Origin: Cristatella mucedo
Taxonomy: Eukaryota > Bryozoa > Phylactolaemata > Cristatellidae
Assembly (NCBI GenBank): GCA_009760855.2
Contig: WPIO01000013.1
Coordinates: 1,956,001-2,020,000 of the forward strand
Length of the DNA stretch: 64,000 nt
Direction of reading: 5' to 3'
The position numbers and the translations under genes are program-made. The notes beneath the pieces were generated by a model. It searched no databases, had not been told where the DNA came from, and saw nothing but the letters and a program-made list of their open reading frames with translations. Position 1 is the first letter of the stretch, and the number at the start of each line of letters is the position of its first letter. This document shows positions 11,497-20,437 of this stretch, one piece after another.

Positions 11497-11625
11497 GCTG
11501 GTTTGGCCCAGTGGTTAAGGAGCTCGATCCGACCAAGGTCTGGCCGTAGTCGTGGGCTCGAGCCCCGGTGGCGTACGTTAAGCGCCTGAATATAGACAAA
11601 GTTCTCTTAGGGTGCTACATAAATT
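11497..11625 (+). mobile_element. tRNA-derived SINE, family 2, with LINE-like tail
   Basis: The head has GGTTTGGCCCAGTGGTTAAG (A box) and GTGGGCTCGAGCCCCGGTG (B-box-like). The 3' part then reads AAGCGCCTGAATATAGACAA, AGTTCTCTTAGGGTGCTACA, a clear relative of the family A LINE 3' stem-loop (AAGCGCCTAGAAAGAGATTG, AGTTCTCTGAGGGCGCT). It ends in the (TA)n tract. The design suggests mobilisation by the family A enzyme; that is inference. Confidence 0.75.
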
Positions 11626-11745
11626 ATATATATATATATATATATGTATATATAATAGTATATATATATTTAATATTATATATATATATATATATATATT
11701 TAATATTATATATATATATTTAATATTATATATATATATATATAT
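11625..11745. repeat. (TA)n / TTTAATAT tract
   Basis: Alternating (TA)n blocks separated by TATTTAATATTA. It follows directly on the SINE family 2 tail and may have grown from it. Confidence 0.9.
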
Positions 11746-11759
11746 GCGTAATAGAAAAG

Positions 11760-11890
11760 TCCTCTGATTCGCGAGCCTAATTTAAGCAGCAGTAGAAGAG
11801 CCTTAGCCATCACCATCCCAACCGCATGCTGTGGTCAATGAAAGATTGCATGCTGAATAACAGGAGCTCACCACCCCGGGTCGTGAAGTG
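11760..11890 (-). mobile_element. tRNA-derived SINE, family 1 (degraded)
   Basis: AGCAGTAGAAGAGCCTTAGC and AATGAAAGATTGC match the body of the copy at 5575. The head retains GGTCGTGAAGTGTG, but the B box is eroded. Confidence 0.6.
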
Positions 11891-12239
11891 TGATTAACTA
11901 ATCCCTAGTTTAAGCAGGAACTTCGTTAACTCTTTATTCAGCTTGAGATTTAATAATAGCTGCAGTCTATTTTAGCTGTTTCATCGCCATTAACGAGACT
12001 TTCAGGGTCAAGCACCCTCCCTCTGCGGATTACAAATTGCTCCCGGGCTTCGCTATGGGTACTAGCACCCGTCCTTGACTGTGCACACTTGACCATGGCT
12101 ATGTGAATTAAAGCAGTCCTCCACTATGCTCCCTATCCTCAGGTAGTAATCCTGAATTTTACATCCGCAAACGTGTTTTGATTTCGTCTGCCACTAGCAT
12201 CAAGATGGAACAGAAACGTTGCATACCAAATGTATAAAT

Positions 12240-12485
12240 AGCCACATGTTTGTCCGTCAGGAACTAGATGGAGACTAAGCGCATGCTTTATTGAAGATTG
12301 CGCTGCAGCTTACTCAAAGCCGAAGCGGCTTCCCATACGAACATGGTAGTAGCCAGCAGACTTAGTCTCAAGTAACACAGTGAAGCTGAGCCGATAACTG
12401 GGTCATGAGGAAAAACACGTCAGCACAAGTAGCCGGAGAGAATGCTTTGTTGCGTAAGAATTCTACAAGTGAGTTCTACTATTTA
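12240..12485 (-). mobile_element. Family B LINE 3'-end fragment (degraded)
   Basis: TCAAAGCCGAAGCGGCTTCC, ACTTAGTCTCAAGTAACACA and TTGCGTAAGAATTCTACAAG correspond to the family B 3' end at 7610-7830. Substitutions and small gaps are frequent, so this copy is old. Confidence 0.65.
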
Positions 12486-13039
12486 GGCGGAAAATAAAAA
12501 ATGACAGTCAGTAGTGCGCGCTTATTCTTTCTTTCCCGTTCGCTGTTTTTAGCTGCATCGCGTTTGTCCTTAGAAAATGTGAAGGGAAAACGGGCGGGCA
12601 GAAATTGAAAGGCAAGTGCTGCCGCCGCAGCCAGAGAATGCAGCCAGAAGCCGAGGAGCCACAGTCCGAGAAAGGACCATTCGATCATTTTTTCATCGGG
12701 ACGAGCCAGTTCGGCAATTAAATATACGGCGTATTGTATCGCTGCTGAGTGAAGACGGAGCAGAAGAAAGATGGACGAACGACAGATAGATGCACTCGCA
12801 CTTCTAGTGGTGATGGTGATCTTAGCACACGAAACTGTGCCGTTTACTTGCTTCACAATCGCGTCCAGCTCAACAGCTTTTGGGAGTTGTCACTTCACGC
12901 TCCGGGTACGATCGCGATAACCAGATGCTTCTACGTACAATGCGGGCACGTACTGCAGACTAAATTTGAGCCGCACTTGGTCAGATCGGTCGAATTCGGT
13001 AATAATAGGATACGATAGCGAACAATCGTTGAAGTATGG

Positions 13040-13205
13040 TAAGCCGCGATGGCGCACTAAGTAAGGTGGTTTCTTTTCACGACCTCGGTTCCGAGGTCGT
13101 ATGTTCGAATCTTGTGGTAAGCAATCCTTTATCGCCACTGAAAGCTGCGGCGATAGCCGTTAATATTCTTCTCTCGCTATAAAAAAGAGACTTTTAAATC
13201 AGCTA
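13040..13205 (+). mobile_element. tRNA-derived SINE, family 1
   Basis: TTCACGACCTCGGTTCCGAG, TATGTTCGAATCTTGTGGTA (B box), CAATCCTTTATCGCCACTG, GGCGATAGCCGTTAATATTC, then AATCAGCTAGTATTT. It lies within the GPCR intron on the strand opposite to the gene. Confidence 0.75.
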
Positions 13206-13705
13206 GTATTTTTTATAAATATTTGATCGAGTGTGTACCCCTTGTTATGAGTGGGATCGTGCACACGAGCCACAAGATCAAATGAGTCGGTTGCAGCGAG
13301 GAATTCGTCCCGTTAAGCCTCGTTTGAGACGTCTAAATGAATGCAAAGATCGCGCAGACTGAGGAAGAAAAGATTTCTTACGTACTGAATTGAAATGACA
13401 CCAGAAAAACAACTATCCTTTCAAGATCGCGATAGCTGCTATAAGCAATAGAAAAAAATTGGTTGGTTTAGATTCCGTTTGCACCTTGTTGTGTAAGGGC
13501 TTAGTGGAAGTTTCTGGTTGCATGAAGATATAATACATTTTAAAGATACGCTGCGCATCGAGATCCTAGCAGAGAGACATTAGCGCGAAGAGAATAACTT
13601 AGAGGCACTAGCAAAGCATTTCCAGCGAGACGCAGACAATTAGCAAACAGAAAGCCCACTCTCGCGAGCAACTGTACAATACAGAACTGCCGGTGCATGC
13701 AAAAG

Positions 13706-13790
13706 GGTCGTGGGCTGAAGCTCCGTGCCATATATGAAGCGCCTAAATAGAGATTAAGTTCTCTTATGGTGCTATAAAAATTGATTATAT
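13706..13790 (+). mobile_element. SINE family 2 fragment
   Basis: GGTCGTGGGCTGAAGCTCCG, then GAAGCGCCTAAATAGAGATT, AAGTTCTCTTATGGTGCTAT. The same B-box-to-tail order is seen at 11555-11625. The 5' half is missing. It lies 55 bp inside the GPCR intron from the exon 1 donor. Confidence 0.7.
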
Positions 13791-13844
13791 GTATATATAT
13801 TCATTAATTCATTCACGTCGGCTGCAAATGGAAATCCACCTCAC

Positions 13845-14738
13845 CTTTCGCTTGGCCATCAGCTGTCTGTGCTCTCTATCCCGGTCGGATAATCCTGGCA
13901 GATGGCGCACCCACAGCTCGTGGCAGACAAGGCCGTACGTGACAATAAACAAGCATGCCGGGATAATAAATGTCGTGGTGAGCACAATGACCGAGTAGTA
14001 TTTGGTGAAGTCTTTGTCAGCCCAGTCCTCTCTGCAGTCCAGCATCTCGGTACCGCGATCAATTCGCTTTACGACACGGCTAACGAAGAGCTGCACGGCG
14101 GCCATAGCAGCTGCCGAGAGCCAGACGACGACTATGACCGCGGGAATGTACGCTCTGGAGAACGTCAGTCTCTTGAAAGGATATTTTACGGCGAGATAGC
14201 GATCAATGCTCAGTGCCGAGTTTATGTACACACTCGTCGCAACGCTCGTATGCTGCATGAACATGACCAGCGGACACATGAAATCCGGCAGTAGCCAGCC
14301 CATTGTGGCCACCATCGAGGACGCCGGCAGGCAAACGACGCCCATGATGAGATCGGCAATAGCCAAGTTAAGAAGAAATAGCCGCACTTCGGTCTTGCTT
14401 CGGCGTCCGCACGCCAGCACCACGATGGCCAGCGAGTTTCCGACCACCACCAGCACGAACGCAAGAGTGTAGGCAAAGAAAACCACGGCAAGTGTCGAAG
14501 GTGACGAGAGTACTTCAGTCGGACGCGACGCATTGTCGGACAGTGGACTGCCGCTGCCAATCAAATGAGGAAGACTCCCGTTGGAGATAGTGGCTATTGC
14601 CGCCTGCTGGGAGTCGTCGAGAGCGATGGGCTGATCGATAGCGTCAAAACTGCGAGCGACGCGCCACGAGGCCAGCAAAGCTTTGACAGGACTCCGGCGA
14701 AAGCCTTCCGGTTGGATGTCAATGGAAACAGTCGGCAT
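13845..14738 (-). CDS. Neuropeptide GPCR, exon 1 (N-terminus to ICL3)
   Basis: Encodes the first 298 residues of a class A (rhodopsin-like) peptide receptor of the plasma membrane. What is seen: an extracellular N-terminus with N-glycosylation sequons at N53 (NGS) and N69 (NAS); TM1 with the GN pair at 100-101; TM2 with NLAIADL (124-130); C155 before TM3 and C235 in ECL2 for the conserved disulfide; DRY as D179-R180-Y181 after TM3; the TM4 Trp at 206; TM5 with P260 near 248-270; then an LW...PG motif and AKRK at the end. The start is the first in-frame ATG. The frame stays open upstream to a TGA near 14820, so an earlier exon is possible. The exon ends AAG|GTGAGG, a good donor in phase 0. The CREDW-type ECL2 and LNLAIADLIMG resemble NPFF/SIFamide/orexin-type receptors; the exact ligand is inferred only. 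Confidence 0.88.
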
Positions 14739-14934
14739 CGTCCGAGCTTCCAATGAAGGACAATCTAAATGAGTTTTCTCAAAATACGTGGATCTAGACT
14801 CGTTCAAGATGAGATATCAGCCTTTCGTAGTAGGAGGACAGTGGCATTCCAGAAGCGTCTTGAGTAACCGTAGCAGTAGTTGTCTATAATGAAACGACGA
14901 ATATGCTGCCGTCATTGGATGGCTGCTATATACT

Positions 14935-15110
14935 GGTAAGGCAGAGATAGCGTAGGATGTAAGGTGTTTGCTCTTTACGACAAAGGTCGCTGGTTCGAAT
15001 CCTGCAGTGAGCTACCTTTTATTGCCAACTGCAAGAGGTAGTGATAACCGTTAAGGCTCTTCTGTCTCTATACAAACGAGGCTATTAGGTCAGCTAATAC
15101 ATATACATAT
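14935..15110 (+). mobile_element. tRNA-derived SINE, family 1
   Basis: GATAGCGTAGGATGTAAGGT, CGCTGGTTCGAATCCTGCAG (B box), CTTTTATTGCCAACTGC, GATAACCGTTAAGGCTCTTC, then GGTCAGCTAATACATA. It lies about 200 bp upstream of the GPCR ATG. Confidence 0.78.
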
Positions 15111-15244
15111 ATATTTTTATAGTAAGTCAATCCATCATTCAGGAATTTATTATAGGGCTCAGCGGTCGCGCATTAAAGAGGCTTACTGAATTAGCACCTC
15201 ATTTATATGGCTGCAAAAGGAACTTAATTGTTAGTAACAATAAG

Positions 15245-16324
15245 GATAATAATGCACTTGATAAAAGCGCCCTCAGAGAACTTCATCTCTTTCTAGGCGC
15301 TTTACATTTGCTGCAAAGGGAAATGCAATTGAATGGTAAGTAAAATCATGCTTGAAAAACAAACAAAATGAATAACATGGTTAGGGGTGACATGCACAGA
15401 GTCAGCATGCAAATGTGGTTAGTGGCAGTATGCACCGTGTCAGCACGCATAAGCACGTGAAGGACGAATCACAGCGACCCACTAAATGCTGTCCTAAATA
15501 GGTGTTTTTAAGTTCCTTTTAAATGTGGTCAGGTCAGGGGATTTTCTGACGCAGGTCGGGAGGGAGTTCCAGGCTTTGGGAGCATACGAACTAAATGCAC
15601 GGTCTCCAAAGGATTTAAGGTTTGTACGAGGTATTTCTAGACTGTCGGATTTCGAAAAGCGGGTGGTACGATGCTTGGCCTGATGGGGGAGTATGTCGGA
15701 GAGATAGGCTGGAGCCATAGAATGAAGGGACCTAAAATTGAGCAATAAAACCTTGAAGCCAATCCGTTGCTTGATTGGTAGCCAGTGCAGGTAGGCAAGA
15801 AGTGGAGTAATGTGGCAACTGCGAAGCTCACGACAGACAAGCCTAGCTGCCGAGTTTTGCACCAGCTGCAATCGCCCGATCGCACATGCTGGTAGGCCAG
15901 TAAGCAGTGAGTTGCAGAAGTCGAGACGAGATGTCACGAATGCATAGAACAACTTAGACGTGGTATCCTTATCTAAACAAGCCCAAATTTTAGCAATGTT
16001 ATGAAGCTGAAAATAGGCGAATTTGACTGTGGAGCTGATATGGTCGTCTAAAGAGAGGTCGCTTTGGAACATGACACCTAGATTTCTAGCTGATTCGACA
16101 GGAAATATGCTGGCATAGCCAATTTTGAGAGACAGCCTTTCCAATCTCTGGATCACACTGGGTTTGCCCATAACTAGTAAGTTGGTTTTATCATCGTTTA
16201 GTTTTTGAAAGTTTTCTGCCATCCATGTGCGGATGTCATCAATGCATGCAGCAAGTTAGTTGAGAGAATTTGAGGTGCTCGAAGGCTGGGAGGGATCAAA
16301 GCAAAGGTACAACTGAGTGTCATC
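15245..16324 (-). mobile_element. Family A LINE, broken at its YADD box by a telomere-like array
   Basis: A minus-strand copy running from the (AAT)n tail and stem-loop at 15245-15315, through the 3' UTR and RT C-terminus, to 16324. Similarity stops inside the codons for ADDTQ (plus strand ACTGAGTGTCATCC) and is replaced by (CCCTAAA)n. The frame 15494-16222 is open for 242 codons. Confidence 0.88.
15494..16222 (-). pseudogene. Family A RT C-terminal fragment
   Basis: Open for 242 codons. It contains FQKLNDDKTNLLVMGKPSV, SARNLGVMFQSDLSLDDHIS, SRLDFCNSLLTGLPACAIGR and a terminal KAWNSLPTCVRKSPDLTTF block, the thumb/C-terminal region of L2/CR1-type RTs. The catalytic palm is absent: a stop lies upstream, and the element is interrupted at 16324. 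Confidence 0.8.
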
Positions 16325-16515
16325 CTAAACCCTAAACCCTAAACCCTAAACCCTAAACCCTAAACCCTAAACCCTAAACCCTAAACCCTAAACCCTAAAC
16401 CCTAAACCCTAAACCCTAAACCCTAAACCCTAAACCCTAAACCCTAAGCCCTAAACCCTAAACCCTAAACCCTAAACCCTTAACCTAAACCCTAAACCCT
16501 AAACCATAAACCCTT
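16324..16515. repeat. (CCCTAAA)n telomere-like array
   Basis: About 27 copies of the heptamer CCCTAAA (TTTAGGG on the minus strand), nearly perfect for the first 120 bp, then variants (CCCTAAG, CCCTTAA, CCATAAA). It is bounded on the left by the truncated family A LINE and on the right, after TTGTAACGTC, by a family 1 SINE. TTTAGGG is the classic plant/algal/apicomplexan telomere unit; most animals use TTAGGG or TTAGG. Confidence 0.97.
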
Positions 16516-16526
16516 GTAACGTCGCT

Positions 16527-16630
16527 TGCAGTAGGCAATAATAATTTCCCACCGCAGGACTCGAACCCGTGACCGCTAGATCATTAAGTGCGAGCACCTG
16601 ACTCCTGGGCTAAGACCCAGCGGTGATTTG
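16527..16630 (-). mobile_element. tRNA-derived SINE, family 1
   Basis: GCTTGCAGTAGGCAATAATA, CCGCAGGACTCGAACCCGTG (B-box complement) and GGGCTAAGACCCAGCGGTG: head and start of the body, in minus orientation. Confidence 0.7.
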
Positions 16631-17883
16631 CGCTGCGAATCAGTTCGACCTGACAACTGGCAACAACCTTAGCCTTACAGCCTCACACCCAAGGAACAAC
16701 CTTAACCTTAGTCATCAACCAAATCTTTTAGCAAAACTCAAAAGGTTTAACTGAGAAGAACTGGGTGCGGGGAGGTTCTAGTACCCCAACTAACATCCGA
16801 GCCCCAGCCGGCCGTCCGAGCCTCCGCCGACCCCGCCCTGGCTGAGGCCGAGAACGCCCCGAGGCCAGAGGATCCCCCCCCCCAGCCAAGGCCGAGAGGT
16901 CCATGCAGCACCGCCTCTGGCGGGTAGCTCGGCCCTCCTCGCCGACCGGCCTATGGGGTCCGAAGCGCCACGCAGCAGGTCGAAGCCCGAGCGCCACCCC
17001 TCAGCATCCAAATCTTGAGCCAGTGAGCTCCGACAGCATCGGCTGACCCATCCCACCCTCGCGCCGCCCCGCCTCTGCGCCCTGAGCTAGCCGAGATCGC
17101 TAGGCAAGCGGTCGCGCAGCAGCTGCTGCCGACAGTTCGGTAGCGAACCTGGTCCGCCGCCATCGCCCTTCGGAAGAAGCTGGCTCCTTTTCGAAGAGGA
17201 CCGACGGCCGACGGCCCCCCACCTCAGGAGCCGCTGGCTGGGCCGTCAGCTGCGATGGAAGTCGCACAGGTGAAGGTGTCCGGCAAAGGGTTCACTTGGC
17301 CATTGCGCAAGCACGGCCCTTTTCCAGCAGCACATTCGCGTGGCTCTACGTTTTTGGCTGCGATTCCTTAGCGGATGCAGAGGTTCCTGGGCGACTTTGC
17401 CTTCCAGCCACAAGAGACCCCGATGCGGAGCTGGAGCGTCGAACGGGAGCCGCGCACGAAATGAGGAAGCTCATTTCAGCATCATCCTATGCCGGGCGGC
17501 TGCGTATGACGACAGACTGCTCAGCCGAGCCGAGGTGAGCCGGCCGCCGTGAAGCCGGTTTCAATAGCCCTTCCAAGCTGGTGGTTCAGCTTCTTTACTA
17601 GAAAGTGGAAACTCAGTGGAAACCAAAAGAGTGACGAAAATAACGGTTCTTCTGCACGTAGGACAAAAATTGGCTATTCTCTATTTTGGGAGAGCTAAAT
17701 CTCAGCACCAAACGAGTTTCATTTGGAAACATCTTTTACAGAGTCATTGAAAAAAACTGCTATCTTAGGTTTGGAGAACCTGAAGCTGTGGGCAAGGAGT
17801 ATACCCTGTCCGGCAAGTGTTTTTTTTAAGAATAATAATGATAGCAGTAACAGTAATGTCTTTTGTATGGCACTATATTAGAA
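16631..17883. other. GC-rich unassigned region
   Basis: 16.78-17.55 kb is GC-rich with short overlapping frames on both strands. No domain or reliable splice structure was seen. Confidence 0.4.
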
Positions 17884-17952
17884 CCAAATTGTAAAGCGCC
17901 TAGAGAGAGATTGAGTTCTCTGAGGGCGCTTTATCAAGTGCATTATTATTAT
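17884..17952 (+). mobile_element. Tail-only family A insertion
   Basis: Only the 3' stem-loop and tail are present: AATTGTAAAGCGCCTAGAGA, GAGATTGAGTTCTCTGAGGG, CGCTTTATCAAGTGCATTAT. No RT sequence lies upstream. Confidence 0.8.
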
Positions 17953-17993
17953 AAAGCTCTGCAAACGCGTTTTATAATTTTGCGATCTTATGT

Positions 17994-18618
17994 TCTCTGC
18001 AGCTAGGCTTGTCTGTAGTGAGCAGCGCAGTTGCCACATCACACAAATTCTCACCGACCTGCTCTGACTCACAATCAAGCAGCGCATCGACTTCGAGGTT
18101 CTGTAACTCACTTGTATTTTCCTTCATTCTTCTGCTTCATCCTGCCAATCAGATCTACTTCCCCATCAGGCTAAGCGTCGTTCCACCCGATTTTTGGAAT
18201 CTAATTGTTCACCTAAACCTCGTACAAACACCTCAAACCCTATGGAGACCGTGCTTTAGTTCGTACGCTCCCGAAGCCTGGAACTCACTTACGACTAGCG
18301 GCCTACCATCCCTTGACTTGACCTCTTGACCCCATTTAAAAAGAAACAAAAGAAGCATCTACTTATCACAGCTTTTAGTGGGTCCACGTGATTCGTACTG
18401 TATGTGCTTATGCGCGCTGCCACTGTGCATGCTGCCACTAACCACAATTGCATGCTGATCCTGTGCATGTCACCCCTAACCATGTTATGCTTGTTGTCAT
18501 TCAGCATGCTAGCACCAACCATGCTATTATGCTTCCTTTTCAGCAAATGTAAAGTGCTTAGAAAGAGCTTGAGTCCTTCAAGATTGCTATAAAAATGTAT
18601 TATTGGCAATAATATTAT
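17994..18618 (+). mobile_element. Family A LINE, 3' third
   Basis: Begins at CTCTGCAGCTAGGCTTGTCTG, matching the LQLVQNSAARLVC-coding part of other copies. It continues through the RT C-terminus (SYAPEAWNSL) and the 3' UTR (ATGCTGCCACTAACCACAAT), to the stem-loop (AATGTAAAGTGCTTAGAAAG) and ATTATT. Confidence 0.82.
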
Positions 18619-20015
18619 TAAACTGTTAATTTTGCAGCCACCCTCTAAAGAAAGCACCTTGAAGCAAAGTGGTTATCAAAATGTGCCCGAGAAAAAAACA
18701 TTCTCAAGCACCTCACAAGCATCGTCATTCCGCACTTTGACTGAGCGCCTAGGTACGCGCCTACAGAAAGCTGAGAGGAATTTTGACCTCGCGTCTAAAA
18801 AGAAACAGACACCCACAGACCCGGAAAGCCAGAGGCTGTTCTGCTCCCAAGCGCCTCGCTCGGCATAGGCCTCCAAAGACAGGCATTACATTACGGACAT
18901 CTTTAGTTGCTCATAAACCCGATCGCCCTATTTGAATGAACTGAAGCGACAGCTTCCGTCTCGAAACAGAGCTGGACGCGCGCTCGCGTGACCGGAAGCC
19001 TTCAAAGCCCCATGCGGGCACAAAAAGTGGTCTATTCACTCTGGAAAAGCAGCTTTAATTCGAGTGCCACAGACACACCTCCCCATAAACTTCTATAGTG
19101 AGTATCTTTGTAAGTTTAGTAGCCGCCCGGGACTTTCGGAAACGAAATCGTCGCTCAAAGGCCGCTGCTCCTTGGGCCTCGCTGCAGTCGCGTGCTTGAG
19201 CAACCGGAAACGTCATGGCTGAAGGAGCACATCATTGAGTGAATTACTGCGGTTTGGGACCGCAAGTGGACCATGTTTGGAGACCCGACACGTTTCCTTA
19301 AAAAGTTAAACTTGATTTAAAAAGGTCAGTCTAGCGGCCGTTCCTTTTCTAGTCGGGGATTCTAGAAGCCTCTGGTCGCAACCACGAGAATGATTTGGAA
19401 CTACTGCTCCGAAGCATGGTCAGCCGCAATAAAAAAAAAAGCTTTTATAGTCCGCGTATTTTCGGTGGTTCTCTACGATGGCCGACCAAGAATTCGGCCA
19501 GCGAGCCTCCACAACTAACTTTCTGACCTGCCGGGCCCTCCCTGGTGGCCGCACGGTCGGCTAACTACAACGCTTCCAAGGGGAGTGGTTTCAGCAGACG
19601 AAGCGATCGAATGGCTGCGGCGGTATTCCGGCGGCCCTGTCTGCGTCAGTTAGACCCTCGAGGGACTCGAGTGCCCTCTCATTGGCCCGCCCTCCTTGGG
19701 CCCAAGCCCGCGCACGCGCGCGCTCGTACAGAATCCGCAGCGTACCGACGTGCGGGGGGGCCGGCCCACCCGGGCAGCAAGGGAATGATGGGATACGACG
19801 CCGCTAGGCATTCGTGATCGATAGTCAAGTGACCCAGGATTCCCGGACGTGCGCAGCTTGACAGACGAAATACGTGGCCCACGAGCAGGCCACCGCCCGT
19901 AAGCGACAGAGTCACTCCTCGACAAGGATGCGACAGCACCGAGGTCTAGCGATTGAGACGAGCGTGATCGAGACATGCGTGCGATTGAGACGCTGCCGTT
20001 CGAGGCTCTTTGGCA
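18619..20015. other. No gene recognised
   Basis: Unassigned sequence, GC-rich from about 19.5 kb. Small frames such as 18632-18868 and 19545-19817 lack domains. Confidence 0.4.
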
Positions 20016-20437
20016 GCGTCAGAGAAGGTCATGGAGATTAGCGTCAGAGAAGGTCATGGAGATTAGCGTCAGAGAAGGTCATGGAGATTAGCGTCAGAAA
20101 AGGTCATGGAGATTAGCGTCAGAGAAGGTCATGGAGATTAGCGTCAGAAAAGGTCATGGAGATTAGCGTCAGAGAAGGTCATGGAGATTAGCGTCAGAGA
20201 AGGTCATGCAGATTAGCGTCAGAGAAGGTCATGCAGATTAGCGTCAGAGAAGGTCATGCAGATTAGCGTCAGAGAAGGTCATGCAGATTAGCGTCAGAGA
20301 AGGTCATGCAGATTAGCGTCAGAGAAGGTCATACAGATTAGCGTCAGAGAAGGTCATGCAGATTAGCGTCAGAGAAGGTCATGAAGATTAGCGTCAGAGA
20401 AGGTCATGCAGATTAGCGTCAGAGGTTATGCAGATTA
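20016..20437. repeat. 25-bp minisatellite (16 full copies + 1)
   Basis: The unit is GCGTCAGAGAAGGTCATG(G/C)A followed by GATTA, repeated 16 times in perfect 25-bp register, plus a 22-bp terminal copy with a 3-bp deletion. The array shows a shift from ATGGAG variants (left) to ATGCAG variants (right), with a few ATACAG or ATGAAG singles, indicating expansion of local sub-variants. Every unit contains AGGTCA and GATTA (TAATC). Confidence 0.97.

Larger units (their letters stand above)
9282..13844 (-). other. Intron between GPCR exons 1 and 2
   Basis: A GT-AG intron of about 4.56 kb. It runs from GTGAGG (at 13844 downwards) to TTAAG (ending at 9282). It contains a family A LINE tail directly upstream of the acceptor, family B remnants near 12.2-12.5 kb, and SINE pieces at 11497, 11760, 13040 and 13706. 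It also has a (TA)n/(TAATAT)n tract at 11625-11745. The remainder, about 9.5-11.5 kb and 12.5-13.0 kb, is unassigned single-copy-looking sequence; short open frames there, such as 10689-11099, have no recognisable domain. Confidence 0.8.

Noticed and set aside
16324-16515. A true chromosome end
   Set aside because: Genomic repeats (LINE and SINE) continue on both sides, so the array is interstitial in this window.
20016-20437. CRISPR array
   Set aside because: The repeats are contiguous 25-bp units with no variable spacers, in a eukaryotic context.
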